A DNA stretch of 64,000 nucleotides from CAVRAW01 sp963716135. GTDB lineage: Bacteria; Planctomycetota; Planctomycetia; Pirellulales; JADZDJ01. Numbering within the stretch: position 1 is the stretch's first letter; each line of letters opens with the position of its first letter. This document shows positions 26,222 to 34,289 of this stretch, in pieces. Under the pieces are notes generated by a model, which did not search any database, was not told the DNA's origin, and saw only the letters and a program-made list of their open reading frames with translations. Where the stretch lies: positions 1 to 64,000 of the forward strand of contig OY970289.1 of NCBI GenBank assembly GCA_963716135.1. Direction: 5' to 3'. The position numbers and the translations under genes were made by a program.

Positions 26222-27456
26222 TACAGACCACCTTTGACGAGCTTGGGGTGTCGATTCGTGCCGCTTAATGCCGCTAAAACTTGCGGGAAGAGGCGTTCGC
26301 GAGTCGCTTCGTGCGCATGCACAACCTGGCCGAAGAACTCCAAGTACTGCCGGCCCACATTGGGCCAAAACATTGGCTTGGCGTATTCGTAGGCCTTGCG
26401 CTGAGTTTCAAGCCTGAAAGTATTATCGTTCAAATAGCGTAGCGTGGCGTCGGCCATGGCACTGCTATCGCCAAATGGTACCAACAGGCCGCGCCCTTCG
26501 GCCAGCACTTCTTCCGCATACAAATACGGCGTGCTGACGACTGCCCGACCGGCCGCCAGGGCGTACGCCAACGTGCCGCTGGCGATTTGATCTTTGCCCG
26601 GGTACGGCGTCACATAGACATCGCACGCTTGCAAGTGCTCCAGAAGCTCGGGCAAATCCAGATACTGATTCACGAATCGCACGTGCGCGCCCACGCCCAA
26701 CGCTTCCGCCATCTGAACCAGACTTTCGCGATAGACCTCACCCTCTTGGCGCTTCACCTGAGGATGCGTGGCGCCCACGATTAGATAAACGGCATCGGGA
26801 TATTCGGCCACGATTCGCGGCATCGCCTGGATCATGTACTCCAAACCCTTGCCGCGATTGATGAGGCCGAACGTGCAAATCACTCTGCGGCCCGCCAGGC
26901 CCAAGCGGGCCTTGAACAAATCGTCGCTCTGGCGAGAAACGGTGGGCACGCCGTGCGGGATGACCTGCACGCCGAGTCCGGATACGTGATACACCTCCGC
27001 CAACAGTTTGGCGGCAATGTTGGTCATCACCACAATCCCTTGGCTATGGGCCGCTATGCCGCGGATTAAGCCGCGCGGCACCGCATCGGGTTGGGCCAAA
27101 AGCGTATGCAGCGTGGTGACCACGGGTTTGCGGCAGGCCCGCACAAACTCCAAAACGCGATCGCCCCATTCGCCTGGATACAATCCGAATTCGTGCTGCA
27201 GGCTGACCACGTCGCACGGGCCATCGTTGGCCATGTCGGCGGCGCGGCGATAGGCGTCCGGGCGGCTGTTGTCGATGATGTGAACCACTCGCGGATCGCG
27301 GTAATTCACGTGGCGAATTTTTCGGATGGCTGCCAGCGATGACACTTGATTCTTCGCCGCGATATCCACCGCGTCCGCGGAGTCTCGGGTGAAAGTTGCC
27401 AACCCGCATTCTTCTGGCGGATAGGTGGATACAAACATGGGTCGAACGGTGCGCAT
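26221..27456 (-). CDS. Glycosyltransferase family 4
   Basis: A 411-aa GT-B fold retaining glycosyltransferase. The N-terminal domain has VSTYPPEECGLATFTRDSAD and the receptor-side motif QHEFGLYPGEWGDR. The C-terminal domain has VICTFGLINRGKGLEYMIQA (nucleotide-sugar loop) and the EX7E-type region with SGTLAYALAAGRAVVSTPYL plus the AEEVLAEGRG acids. A strong AGGAGG precedes the ATG. It is the first gene of the operon GT4 - toroid - GH130 - cupin, which probably makes or turns over a mannose-containing compatible solute or glycan. The exact product is inferred. Confidence 0.93.
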   Translation of the reverse strand: MRTVRPMFVSTYPPEECGLATFTRDSADAVDIAAKNQVSSLAAIRKIRHVNYRDPRVVHIIDNSRPDAYRRAADMANDGPCDVVSLQHEFGLYPGEWGDRVLEFVRACRKPVVTTLHTLLAQPDAVPRGLIRGIAAHSQGIVVMTNIAAKLLAEVYHVSGLGVQVIPHGVPTVSRQSDDLFKARLGLAGRRVICTFGLINRGKGLEYMIQAMPRIVAEYPDAVYLIVGATHPQVKRQEGEVYRESLVQMAEALGVGAHVRFVNQYLDLPELLEHLQACDVYVTPYPGKDQIASGTLAYALAAGRAVVSTPYLYAEEVLAEGRGLLVPFGDSSAMADATLRYLNDNTFRLETQRKAYEYAKPMFWPNVGRQYLEFFGQVVHAHEATRERLFPQVLAALSGTNRHPKLVKGGL

Positions 27457-27537
27457 CCAATGCCTCCTAAAGTTGCTCCCGCGAAATCGTTCGCAGGCCT
27501 GTAAAAGTTGTCCGTAATCAGCGATCGGCAGAGAATT

Positions 27538-27693
27538 TCAAATGCGTCCTGTAATCAGCAGGAGAATCAACACGAGCACCACGACTCCGAATCCGCCGCT
27601 GGGAAAATAGCCCCAGTTTCGGCTGTAATCCCACGTGGGCAATGCGGCGACAAGCAGCGACACCAGAAGCAAGGTTAAAAGTACAAGCAACAT
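27538..27693 (-). CDS. DUF3309 family small membrane protein
   Basis: A 51-aa protein, below the usual length cut-off. The ATG at 27693 has AGGAG 7 nt upstream. The sequence starts MLLVLLTLLLVSLLVAALPT, continues WDYSRNWGYFPSGGFG and ends VVVLVLILLLITGRI: two membrane helices around a short WDYSRNWGYFPSGG loop, the mark of DUF3309. It heads the stress-protein cluster. Function unknown. Confidence 0.88.
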   Translation of the reverse strand: MLLVLLTLLLVSLLVAALPTWDYSRNWGYFPSGGFGVVVLVLILLLITGRI

Positions 27694-27715
27694 GTCAGCT
27701 CTCCTTCATAACGGT

Positions 27716-27964
27716 TCAAACGAAGAACAATTTCAGGCGGCGTTTTTTTGTGCGCGCCAACGTCGTCTTCCAGCGACGGATCCAAAAGCTGCCCAGCGCC
27801 AAACCTATGCCAGCCGCAATCAACGAGACGGTGACCGGTCGGCGGCGGACGTATTGCACGACGCCGCGCTGAACCTGTTGCGATCTATGGCGTCCCGGTT
27901 CGTGCCGTTCGTCCTTCGTCCCGCTTCGAGCGTGTTTGCGAAGCCGATTATGTGTGGCAGCCAT
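27716..27964 (-). CDS. DUF883/YqjD-like small membrane-anchored protein
   Basis: An 82-aa protein starting at ATG 27964 with GGAAGG 8 nt upstream. The N-terminal 37 residues are basic and hydrophilic. Then YVRRRPVTVSLIAAGIGLAL gives a single membrane helix followed by GSFWIRR, as in the C-terminus of YqjD/DUF883 ribosome- or envelope-associated proteins. The tail is strongly basic (TTLARTKKRRLKLFFV). It lies 22 nt upstream of the DUF3309 gene and is probably cotranscribed with it. Role inferred: stress-time membrane association. Confidence 0.78.
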   Translation of the reverse strand: MAATHNRLRKHARSGTKDERHEPGRHRSQQVQRGVVQYVRRRPVTVSLIAAGIGLALGSFWIRRWKTTLARTKKRRLKLFFV

Positions 27965-28099
27965 GTGAAATCCTTCCCGTGGAACGTGTAATCGTGTTGG
28001 AGCAAATCATTTTCAATTTACCCCCTGCGTTTCTCTCAAAGCCACCCGGATGCCAGCCGACTGGCCAGCACCCGGATAGCACAACAAATCGTTGACTCC

Positions 28100-28666
28100 T
28101 TAGATCTGTGCGAAGGTGGGATCCTTGTCGATCGCCTCAATTCGAATCGCCACGTTTTTGTCGTTCTTCTGCGTGGTAACTCGGATGGACATGCCAGCCT
28201 TCAGGTCACTGGCTTTGCAAGCCTTCCCATCACAGGTCAGGCGGGCATTGGCTGCCAACATGTGGGAATGCTCCTCGCCGCCTTGCTCGTTCGTCATCAC
28301 CAGCTTATTACCGCTAATACTGACGACCTTGCCCTCGTGCGTGTTGGCGAACAGTGCATTCTTATCAATGGCTTCCACTTCAATCGCCGCGTTCGGATCA
28401 TTGCGAGTCGTGGTCACTCGGACTTTCATGCCCGGCGTAAGTTCGCTAGCCTGGCAGGTTTGGCCGTCGCAAGTCACTTTGGTGTTTCCAGTCAACGAGT
28501 GAGAATGTTCCTGACCCTCTTGGCTGGACATCACCAACTTGTCGTTGGCAATGCTGACGACTTTGCCGTCATGCGTGACTTCATTGGTTTCTGTGGCAGC
28601 CAATGCCGGAGCAACTACAAACATTGCCACGGCCAGAGTTGCTGCTGAAAACATGCGATAAAACAT
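28100..28666 (-). CDS. Secreted protein with two tandem beta-barrel-like repeats
   Basis: A 188-aa exported protein from ATG 28666 (AAAGG upstream), with signal peptide MFYRMFSAATLAVAMFVVAP. The mature part has two repeats of about 75 residues. Each reads EGKVVSI-NKLVM-QE-EHSH--N-K-TCDG-CKAS-LKPGM-RVTT-NDxNxAIxxEAIDK. Each repeat has an HSH/HSL stretch and a Cys-x4-Cys-like pair (TCDGQTC, TCDGKAC), which could bind metal. A one-repeat paralog without the Cys pair lies at 43066-43362. Function unknown; a periplasmic metal-related or stress role is a guess. Confidence 0.85.
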   Translation of the reverse strand: MFYRMFSAATLAVAMFVVAPALAATETNEVTHDGKVVSIANDKLVMSSQEGQEHSHSLTGNTKVTCDGQTCQASELTPGMKVRVTTTRNDPNAAIEVEAIDKNALFANTHEGKVVSISGNKLVMTNEQGGEEHSHMLAANARLTCDGKACKASDLKAGMSIRVTTQKNDKNVAIRIEAIDKDPTFAQI

Positions 28667-28878
28667 TACGTTGCCTTTCGTTGCGAATTTGCTCGGACCA
28701 TTCGACCAATGCAACATGCGTCGGTCTCCCACCAACCTTGTCGGGCAAGTGAGTCGTCGGTCCTCGCGTGTGTGCGCCTCGAGCTCACTTGATGGTGATT
28801 CGAGACGATCATGCCGCTTTCGAATCGGTCACTCTCTTTCAGTGGGTGTTCTTCCACCCCACTCATCGACTTGCGGAT

Positions 28879-29064
28879 TTAAGGGTTCGCGGACGGCGAA
28901 TTGTCGCCGGTCTTTTTGACGTCTTTCTCGGTAGTGATGGTCGTTGTTCCTGCAGGCGTCTTGATTTCTGTTTCCTTTGTGGTCGTCGACTCATTCTTGG
29001 TGCAGCCGACCAGGCCCACCGAAACCAGGCTTAGCATCAATACAGCGGCGATCAGGCGTTTCAT
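28879..29064 (-). CDS. Small lipoprotein
   Basis: A 61-aa lipoprotein. The start at 29064 has GGAG 9 nt upstream; MKRLIAAVLMLSLVSVGLVGC is a textbook lipoprotein signal. The mature peptide (TKNESTTTKETEIKTPAGTT ... VKKTGDNSPSANP) is a short Thr/Lys-rich string with no fold signature. A perfect palindrome lies 38 nt upstream of the start. Confidence 0.8.
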   Translation of the reverse strand: MKRLIAAVLMLSLVSVGLVGCTKNESTTTKETEIKTPAGTTTITTEKDVKKTGDNSPSANP

Positions 29065-29101
29065 GTTCAATGTCTCCCGATTGAAAGTTCTTGTATCGCT
29101 T

Positions 29102-29128
29102 TTGTCGGCTTCAACGTGAAGCCGACAA
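29102..29128. promoter_or_regulatory. Perfect palindrome upstream of small lipoprotein
   Basis: TTGTCGGCTTCA (29102-29113), ACG loop, TGAAGCCGACAA (29117-29128): 12 bp without mismatch. No T tract follows on either strand, so it is not an intrinsic terminator. It lies just before the lipoprotein ribosome site on the minus strand and may be an operator or an mRNA hairpin. Confidence 0.6.
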
Positions 29129-29342
29129 TCCGGACGCTGCGGATGACCCGCGGCACTTGTGTCGCCGCCTCCGTGTTGCCGAATCCGTGGTGCGGAGTCA
29201 CACCGCAGCGCCTGTTTCGCCTCTTCGCTGTTCCTCATCACCGTTGCGACTTTCTTCCGATTCGCTAAACATGCCTCTCTCGGTTGCGGCCCCGGCGGTG
29301 ATCACCGCAAGGTCACAATCGCTTTCTCTTCGCCACAATCGC

Positions 29343-31100
29343 TCAGTGTTTACCCCTGTCCTTGGGTTTATCTTGTGTCGGACCTGCCGACGGAGGACCC
29401 GCCGGTCCACTTAATGGTGCCGCCGGTTTGCCTGTGGTTCCTGGCGTCGGCCGTTCGACCTTGTCCTTGGGTTTATCTTGTGTCGGACCCGACGACGGTG
29501 GCCCGGCCGGACCATTCAAAGGCGCCGCCGCTTTGCCTGTAGCTGCCGGCGCGGGTTGTTCGACCTTGGGTTGGGGCTGCGATTGCAGCGCCGGTTGTTC
29601 GACGTTGGGTTGCGGCTGCTGAGGCTGCGATTGCAGCGCCGGCTTTAGGACTTGGTGGGGCATCGCCGTTGGTTCAAGCTTGGACGACTCGACCTTGGCA
29701 ACTGTTCTCGGCTGTGGCTCGATCTTGAGATCTGGCTGGGGAAGTTGATGTGCCTTCGGCGGGGTGTAGGACTTTTCAGGTTGATCGGGCAATTTGGCCA
29801 TGATCGGCGACGCGGGAAATTTCACCCTCGCTGCCTCAAACTTCCGGGAAGACGTTTCGGCTGGAGCCGCCGGCGCTGTGGTTTCCAGCTTTTGACGTTC
29901 TTCGACGAACTTACGGACATCTTGTCCATTCTGGCCAAGCTTTTGTCGTTCGGTCTGATCGATCGGCTGGAAGCGCAACGGACTATCTTTGCTTTTTGTC
30001 AACTGGTTAAGCGTTGCGGCAATTACGAAGGGCTTTTCTCCTGAGCTGGGGCTGGTCGTCATCTGCGCTTGCTGAGCAGCCCAGGTGCGCGGCGGTCGCG
30101 CATCGGGGTGATCAACGCGGTGTTGATAATCCGTCTGAACGGTTTGCGCCCATCTGGGATCCTGGCGATGCTGCCAACGTTGCTGAGCGCAAATCGGATC
30201 GTAGCCGTAACGACTGGAGTTGTAGGAAAACCATGGATAGAACCCGGCGGCGGCGTAATTGGATCCGTAGTAGTCGCCGAAGTAATAGTGCTGGTAGTTC
30301 GGACGTAGAAAGAGCTGACTGGCGAACACCGCAGGGTTGATCACCACCGCAGGCGAGTAGGAGAAACCTTGTCGCGCGTACACACTTGCATCGAAAAACA
30401 CCGGCGCAAACAGCACTCCGCGACGGCCGACCGAATAATCCCAGTACCCGTCGACGTACACATAGCCGCGCGGAGCCCAGACGTAATGCGCCGGCACCCA
30501 GTCCCAATCCGGCTGCACAGCCGCCCAGTAACCGGGACGCCAAAGGTAACGGCCCTGCTGCCAAACCCAACAGCCCGGCAACCAACTCTGGTCTGGCGAC
30601 GGCGCAGCGATGTTTGGACCAGCCTCGGCTGTTGCCGGCGGCTCGGGTAGGTATTCAATTTCGCTCGCCTTGGCATCGGCCCAGTACCCGGAAGTCCACT
30701 GAACACCTTTCGCCGACTCGCCCCAATACCCGGGAACCCATTGGCGACCAGGTGGTAGAGCCCGCCAGATGCCGCTAACCCACAAAAAATCGTTCCGGTC
30801 GTCGTCCCAGGCCCAATAGCCGGGGATCCACGCCACGTTGGCGCCTTCCGGTTTTTGATCGGGCGGCAATTCTTCGATCGCGGCCGGCGGCGCTTTGGGG
30901 GCCACGATGCCCGGCTCGGGGTCGAATGTCACGGTTTCCGCAAATGCCTCATGTACCGGTCCGCGGGTGAGCACTTCCACGCCTTCCTGGCCATCAGCGG
31001 CGTCGAGCGGCGCGGCCATCGCTTGGCCCAAGCCGAATCCTGCAATCAGGGTCGCCAGCGCGGCAACTCTGCAAAATCGGAAAAAATGTCGACTGTTCAT
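29343..31100 (-). CDS. YXWXXGYW-repeat exported protein with Pro-rich repeat tail
   Basis: A 585-aa exported protein; signal peptide MNSRHFFRFCRVAALATLIA cut near AMAAP. Residues about 90-240 contain at least eight WxPGYW/WVxGxW motifs (WIPGYWAWDD, WVPGYWGES, WTSGYWADA, WLPGCWVWQ, WRPGYWAAV, WVPAHYVWAP, YVDGYWDYS), typical of the YXWXXGYW family. A Tyr-rich segment (YQHYYFGDYYGSNYAAAGF) and a long Gln/Pro/Lys-rich region follow. The C-terminus has two 35-residue repeats encoded by a 105-bp tandem duplication. Such proteins are probably envelope-associated; function unknown. Confidence 0.85.
   Translation of the reverse strand: MNSRHFFRFCRVAALATLIAGFGLGQAMAAPLDAADGQEGVEVLTRGPVHEAFAETVTFDPEPGIVAPKAPPAAIEELPPDQKPEGANVAWIPGYWAWDDDRNDFLWVSGIWRALPPGRQWVPGYWGESAKGVQWTSGYWADAKASEIEYLPEPPATAEAGPNIAAPSPDQSWLPGCWVWQQGRYLWRPGYWAAVQPDWDWVPAHYVWAPRGYVYVDGYWDYSVGRRGVLFAPVFFDASVYARQGFSYSPAVVINPAVFASQLFLRPNYQHYYFGDYYGSNYAAAGFYPWFSYNSSRYGYDPICAQQRWQHRQDPRWAQTVQTDYQHRVDHPDARPPRTWAAQQAQMTTSPSSGEKPFVIAATLNQLTKSKDSPLRFQPIDQTERQKLGQNGQDVRKFVEERQKLETTAPAAPAETSSRKFEAARVKFPASPIMAKLPDQPEKSYTPPKAHQLPQPDLKIEPQPRTVAKVESSKLEPTAMPHQVLKPALQSQPQQPQPNVEQPALQSQPQPKVEQPAPAATGKAAAPLNGPAGPPSSGPTQDKPKDKVERPTPGTTGKPAAPLSGPAGPPSAGPTQDKPKDRGKH
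29360..29569. repeat. 105-bp tandem repeat inside the YXWXXGYW gene
   Basis: Two diverged copies, starting at 29360 and 29465, each begin CCTTGGGTTTATCTTGTGTC. They encode the C-terminal PAGPPSSGPTQDKPKD-type repeats. Period 105 bp keeps the reading frame. Confidence 0.85.
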
Positions 31101-31126
31101 GATCTTTGTCCTTTTCGAAAACTGAT

Positions 31127-31318
31127 TTACTCGGCAGCGTTCAATCGGATTCGTTCCCAGACTTCCATCCGATGGACAGGAACATCGGCATCAACCTCGA
31201 AACCCAGTCGCACCTTGGCCCCTCGGATTTCGAGCACCGTGACCACAAACTTGCGATCTGCTCCATTGGCCCCCCCGACCACCACCGATTCCTGATTCTT
31301 CCGTGACAGAACTAACAT
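31127..31318 (-). CDS. csrA: Carbon storage regulator CsrA, copy 1
   Basis: A 63-aa RNA-binding translational regulator. It starts MLVLSRKNQESVVVGG and has the core VTVLEIRGAKVRLGFEVDAD, then VPVHRMEVWERI, including the Arg of VPVHR that contacts GGA motifs in RNA. GGAGG precedes the start at 7 nt. The gene begins 2 nt after the stop of the MpsC/DUF2294 gene, so the two form an operon behind leader element 1. CsrA dimers block or stabilise target mRNAs and often control motility and metabolism. A second copy is at 36513-36746. Confidence 0.97.
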   Translation of the reverse strand: MLVLSRKNQESVVVGGANGADRKFVVTVLEIRGAKVRLGFEVDADVPVHRMEVWERIRLNAAE

Positions 31319-31320
31319 GG

Positions 31321-31764
31321 TTAAGCCTCCGCTTTGATAGCTTGTTTGCCTTTTCCATTTCCGCTCCAACTGTCCGCCGGTACGCTCCGGCTGAGCTGGA
31401 ACACCTGCACCATGGTTCCGGTCGTGAATACCTGCACCACGGTACCGGTCGTTGGTTCGACTTCCGCGGTTACTTCCCGCACTTCTACCCCAGTGATTCT
31501 TTTGATTTCTTGCCGCAGCGGTTCACAAGAATTGGCGAACAACTGCCGGTGAAATTTCTGCACCTGGGCAGCGCCTTCCAAGGTCTTGGCCAGCACCTGT
31601 TCCGCGGGCGACAAAACGCCGTGCAGCGTCACCACCAGCGTGTCTTCACCGAGAACTACGGTGACTGACGTGGGCACGTGGCCCGTGCGCTCCTGCTGGA
31701 AGGCGATTGCGGCCTGTGCGATCTGCTGCGCCACATTCGATTTGACTTCCTGAGATGTATCCAT
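31321..31764 (-). CDS. DUF2294 / MpsC-family protein, copy 1
   Basis: A 147-aa protein starting at ATG 31764 with AGGAAG upstream. The DUF2294 (Na+-translocating MpsC-like) pattern is clear: QQERTGHVPTSVTVVLGEDT, LVVTLHGVLSPAEQVLAKTL and the C-terminal TGVEVREVTAEVEPTTGTVV. The tail is extended by QVFTTGTMVQVFQLSRS and a Gly/Lys end. It is the first gene after leader element 1 and is followed 2 nt later by csrA. MpsC works with membrane proteins MpsA/B in staphylococci, but no such partners are present here, so the role is open. A paralog is at 37781-38161. Confidence 0.9.
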   Translation of the reverse strand: MDTSQEVKSNVAQQIAQAAIAFQQERTGHVPTSVTVVLGEDTLVVTLHGVLSPAEQVLAKTLEGAAQVQKFHRQLFANSCEPLRQEIKRITGVEVREVTAEVEPTTGTVVQVFTTGTMVQVFQLSRSVPADSWSGNGKGKQAIKAEA

Positions 31765-31812
31765 TGGATTCTTCCTGGCGGCTCTCAAAGGCCGCGTAAC
31801 ACCGAACACCAA

Positions 31813-31916
31813 CAAAAAACCGATGTGGCCGACCACCCGCAGGTGATCAACCACATCGGTTTACTTTTTAACGAGCCTCTCGGCGGGGCCGGGTTGCTCT
31901 TTATCTAGTCATCCGA
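31813..31916 (-). promoter_or_regulatory. Structured leader element, copy 1 (before MpsC/DUF2294-csrA)
   Basis: On the minus strand the element runs CGGATGACTAGATAAAGAGC, a GC hairpin closed by GAGC/GCTC, GTTAAAAAGTAAACCGATG, an inner GATCACC/GGTGGTC stem, then CCACATCGG and six T. The outer stem (31818-31828 with 31851-31861) plus the T tract is an intrinsic terminator. The gene starts 49 nt further on. Three near-identical copies lie at 32367, 34120 and 36848. Confidence 0.88.
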
Positions 31917-31983
31917 AATATGCCCGCGATCCATTTCGGGGAAACTGTCTCGATCTGTTCATTTGAACAGTTCCCCTACACAC

Positions 31984-32011
31984 AGCATACGCTTTGTCTG
32001 AAACAATACAA
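31984..32011 (-). promoter_or_regulatory. Promoter of leader element 1
   Basis: Minus strand: TTGTAT (32011-32006), 16-nt spacer, TATGCT (31989-31984). The same boxes and spacing precede element 4. Predicted transcription start is near 31977, about 60 nt before the conserved core. That 60-nt segment can form its own stem (GGGGAACTGT with ACAGTTTCCCC). Confidence 0.7.
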
Positions 32012-32043
32012 GGGCCATTGTTGCTTCGCCGGCGATTATCTCT

Positions 32044-32113
32044 CTTTATTTCCGTGGAAAGAGTTCTTAATTCATGTTTTGTCGCCAAAGCGCGGCTTTC
32101 GCTCGTTGAGTGA
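32044..32113. repeat. Decayed copy of the desaturase 3' end
   Basis: 32044-32113 resembles 32578-32646, the 3' end of the desaturase gene: both share CGTGGAAAG, CATGTT and TTCGCTCGTT in the same order and spacing. No reading frame is kept. It fits local duplication that also copied the leader element. The rest of 31919-32228 holds the element 1 promoter and no gene. Confidence 0.5.
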
Positions 32114-32228
32114 AACGAACTCAGACGTGTGCAAGCACGACGAAGCCTGCGCTGCACATCCCATCTTATCACCAGCCGCGCGGGTGAACCAAAATGAAAC
32201 GCGCATCACGCGCAGGCGCCGTGTTCCT

Positions 32229-32315
32229 TTACCGACGGCTGTAATAGTAACCGCCGCCTCCGCCAAACAAGAGGACCAACACGACGATCAAAATGATTAG
32301 CTCAGTAGTACCCAT
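32229..32315 (-). CDS. 28-aa hydrophobic small protein
   Basis: A very short gene: ATG 32315, stop 32229-32231. The product is MGTTELIILIVVLVLLFGGG followed by GGYYYSRR, one membrane helix, a Gly run and a YYYSRR tail. This pattern is known from tiny stress-related membrane peptides in many bacteria. It is the only gene after leader element 2 (52 nt downstream of the terminator stretch), which supports its reality. Confidence 0.82.
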   Translation of the reverse strand: MGTTELIILIVVLVLLFGGGGGYYYSRR

Positions 32316-32366
32316 GGTAGTCAGCTCCCTTTACTTAGAGATCAAACGCAAACATAACCGGTGAAA

Positions 32367-32470
32367 TAAAAAACCGACGTGGCCGACCACCCTGAGGTGA
32401 TTAGCCACGTCGGTTTACTTTTTAACGAGCCTCTCGGCCGGGCCGGGTTGCTCTTTATCTAGTCATCCGA
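32367..32470 (-). promoter_or_regulatory. Structured leader element, copy 2 (before 28-aa peptide)
   Basis: Same architecture as copy 1: CGGATGACTAGATAAAGAGC, GC hairpin closed by GAGC/GCTC, GTTAAAAAGTAAACCGACG, inner stem, CCACGTCGG, T6. The terminator stem (32372-32382 with 32405-32415) carries GACG/CGTC where copies 1 and 4 have GATG/CATC, a compensatory change. A TATAAT on the minus strand at 32544-32539 lies at the same distance as the -10 boxes of copies 1 and 4, inside the desaturase stop region. Confidence 0.88.
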
Positions 32471-32539
32471 AAAGTTTTCCACGATCTTTGGCAAAGCCGT
32501 GTCCGACTGATCATCCAGACACTTCTTTCCACACCTCCA

Positions 32540-33835
32540 TTATACGCTGTGGACATCCGATTGGGTTGATCTATCTCGTTTATCTTTCGTGGAAAGCGCC
32601 AATCGTGCATGTTCTGACGTCAAAACGAGGTTTTCGCTCGTTGGTGCCAGTTCTTCTTGCACGATGCCCGACATCCCCATCTTCCGCAACCAGCGGAAAT
32701 GCGAGGCGATGGCTGATCGAAACGTCGCGTTGGCCTGATAGTTGACTCCGAATTCGCGGCACGTTTCTTCCACCAGCGGCGCTATGGCAGCGTAATGAAC
32801 ATGACAGATTCTCGGGAACAGATGATGTTCGATTTGGAAATTCAGTCCGCCGACATACCAGGAAAGCAGCCGATTGCTTCGGCCGTAGTCAACGGTCGTT
32901 TGGACCTGATGCACTGCCCAGGGAGCTTCCATTCGGCCCGTGTCTGCTTGCGGCATGGGAAAGGCGGCTTTCTCCACGCAGTGCGGCAGTTGGAACACCA
33001 TGCTTAGTGCAATCCCCTCGATGAACGAGACCGCAACATAAAACGCCAACACCGTTCCCGCGGAATGCACCAGCAACGGAATTCCGATCGCCAGCGAGCA
33101 GAACAACGCCTTGCCGCCGATGAAGGTCGCTAAATCCCAACCTTTGGGGCGCGCGTGTCGCAGCCCGCCGAACCGGCCGATGGCCACATCACGGAAGTCG
33201 TCGTAGAAGTGCCATTTGATCGCCACAAAACCGTACAACAACCACAGATAAATGTGTTGCCAGCGGTGAATGTTGTATCGCTTCTGGTGCGGCGATATCC
33301 GGCCCAGGATGCCGATGTCGATATCGTCGTCGTGGCCGGTGATGTTGGAGTAAGTGTGATGGACCACATTGTGCTTGCAAGCCCAGCCATACGAGCTGCC
33401 GCCGAGCATATCAAGCGAGAGCGCCGTTAACTTGTTGATCCACGGGTGCTTCGAGTAGGCGGCATGGGAGCCGTCGTGCTGAATGTTAAATCCGATCGCC
33501 GCCATCGCCAGCGCCAAGGAAATCGCCAGTGGCACGGCCATCCACCAGGTCGTCGCCACGAACACCAACAGCGCGTAGGATGCCGCGAACCACGTGAGCA
33601 CAATCGCGGTTTTCAGATACATCCGCGGGCAATCGCGCTGGCTCAGGCCGGTACGTTTGAAGTATTCATCGACGCGCTTTCGCAGCGTCGGATAGAAAGC
33701 GTCTTCCGCGCCAAACTTCAATTGGCCGGGCGCTGCCTGCGGGCGTGCGCTTCGCTGTCCGTTTGCGCTTGCGGCACGCGCGAGGCTTGGCGCCGGCATC
33801 GATTTGAAATGGATGACATTATCCATTGAGTTCAT
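32540..33835 (-). CDS. Acyl-lipid / acyl-CoA fatty acid desaturase
   Basis: A membrane di-iron desaturase, 431 aa from ATG 33835 (a longer start at 33865 and a shorter one at 33826 are possible). The three His boxes are intact: HDGSH (120-124), HNVVHH (155-160) and QIEHH (334-338). The Gln in the last box marks the front-end (delta-5/6 type) class, though the fused cytochrome b5 domain of many such enzymes is absent. Hydrophobic pairs lie near 80-115 and 240-280. It would introduce double bases into membrane lipid acyl chains, often in the cold. Its 3' end overlaps the -10 box used by leader element 2. Confidence 0.92.
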   Translation of the reverse strand: MNSMDNVIHFKSMPAPSLARAASANGQRSARPQAAPGQLKFGAEDAFYPTLRKRVDEYFKRTGLSQRDCPRMYLKTAIVLTWFAASYALLVFVATTWWMAVPLAISLALAMAAIGFNIQHDGSHAAYSKHPWINKLTALSLDMLGGSSYGWACKHNVVHHTYSNITGHDDDIDIGILGRISPHQKRYNIHRWQHIYLWLLYGFVAIKWHFYDDFRDVAIGRFGGLRHARPKGWDLATFIGGKALFCSLAIGIPLLVHSAGTVLAFYVAVSFIEGIALSMVFQLPHCVEKAAFPMPQADTGRMEAPWAVHQVQTTVDYGRSNRLLSWYVGGLNFQIEHHLFPRICHVHYAAIAPLVEETCREFGVNYQANATFRSAIASHFRWLRKMGMSGIVQEELAPTSENLVLTSEHARLALSTKDKRDRSTQSDVHSV

Positions 33836-33942
33836 GCCGCCCGTTTGCCGGCAGTCGCGAAACATTGGCAGCGCATAAAATCCGACCTTGCGGAGTGCGG
33901 CTCATGTTCGATCTGCGACGACTTCGGACGGTTTACTCCGTG

Positions 33943-34089
33943 CTAGACGGCTCTGCGGCCTTGTAGCAAATTGACGATCAACACAATGACGGCAATTACC
34001 AAAAGAATGTGCACTAATGGCCCAGCTATGCCGAATCCGAGTCCCAAAGCCCACATCAGCAACAAGACAACTAAAAGGGTCCACAACAT
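33943..34089 (-). CDS. lmo0937-type small membrane protein (DUF5670)
   Basis: A 48-aa protein; ATG 34089 has GGAGGTGA 3-10 nt upstream, a very strong ribosome site. The sequence starts MLWTLLVVLLLMWALGLGFG, continues IAGPLVHILLVIAVIVLIVN and ends LLQGRRAV: two membrane helices with GPLVHILLVIA, the hallmark of the lmo0937 family. It lies 31 nt after leader element 3. Related genes are stress-induced in some bacteria; exact function unknown. Confidence 0.9.
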   Translation of the reverse strand: MLWTLLVVLLLMWALGLGFGIAGPLVHILLVIAVIVLIVNLLQGRRAV

Positions 34090-34119
34090 ACGTCACCTCC
34101 AAAAGCGAAAAGAAACCAA

Positions 34120-34224
34120 CAAAAAAACCGACGTGGCCGAACACCCTGGGGTGGTCAACCACGTCGGTTTACTCTTTAACAAGCCCCGGCCTAGAGCCGG
34201 CTGCTCTTTATCTAGTCTTCCGAC
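34120..34224 (-). promoter_or_regulatory. Structured leader element, copy 3 (before lmo0937-type gene)
   Basis: The most diverged copy: CGGAAGACTAGATAAAGAGC, hairpin CCGGC-TCTAG-GCCGG closed by GAGC/GCTT (a G-U pair replaces G-C), GTTAAAGAGTAAACCGACG, inner stem, CCACGTCGG, T7. The changes keep pairing in both hairpins. Terminator stem: 34126-34136 with 34159-34169. The predicted transcription start (about 34231) lies almost directly at the conserved CGGA, so the core alone may suffice. Confidence 0.88.
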
Positions 34225-34237
34225 AAGCTTGCAATTA

Positions 34238-34266
34238 ATCATACCCCGTGAAACAGGACAATTCAA
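34238..34266 (-). promoter_or_regulatory. Promoter of leader element 3
   Basis: Minus strand: TTGAAT (34266-34261), 17-nt spacer, TATGAT (34243-34238). It has the same TATGMT -10 form as the other element promoters. Confidence 0.65.
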
Positions 34267-34289
34267 GCTGCCGACGGCTTTTTGAACTA

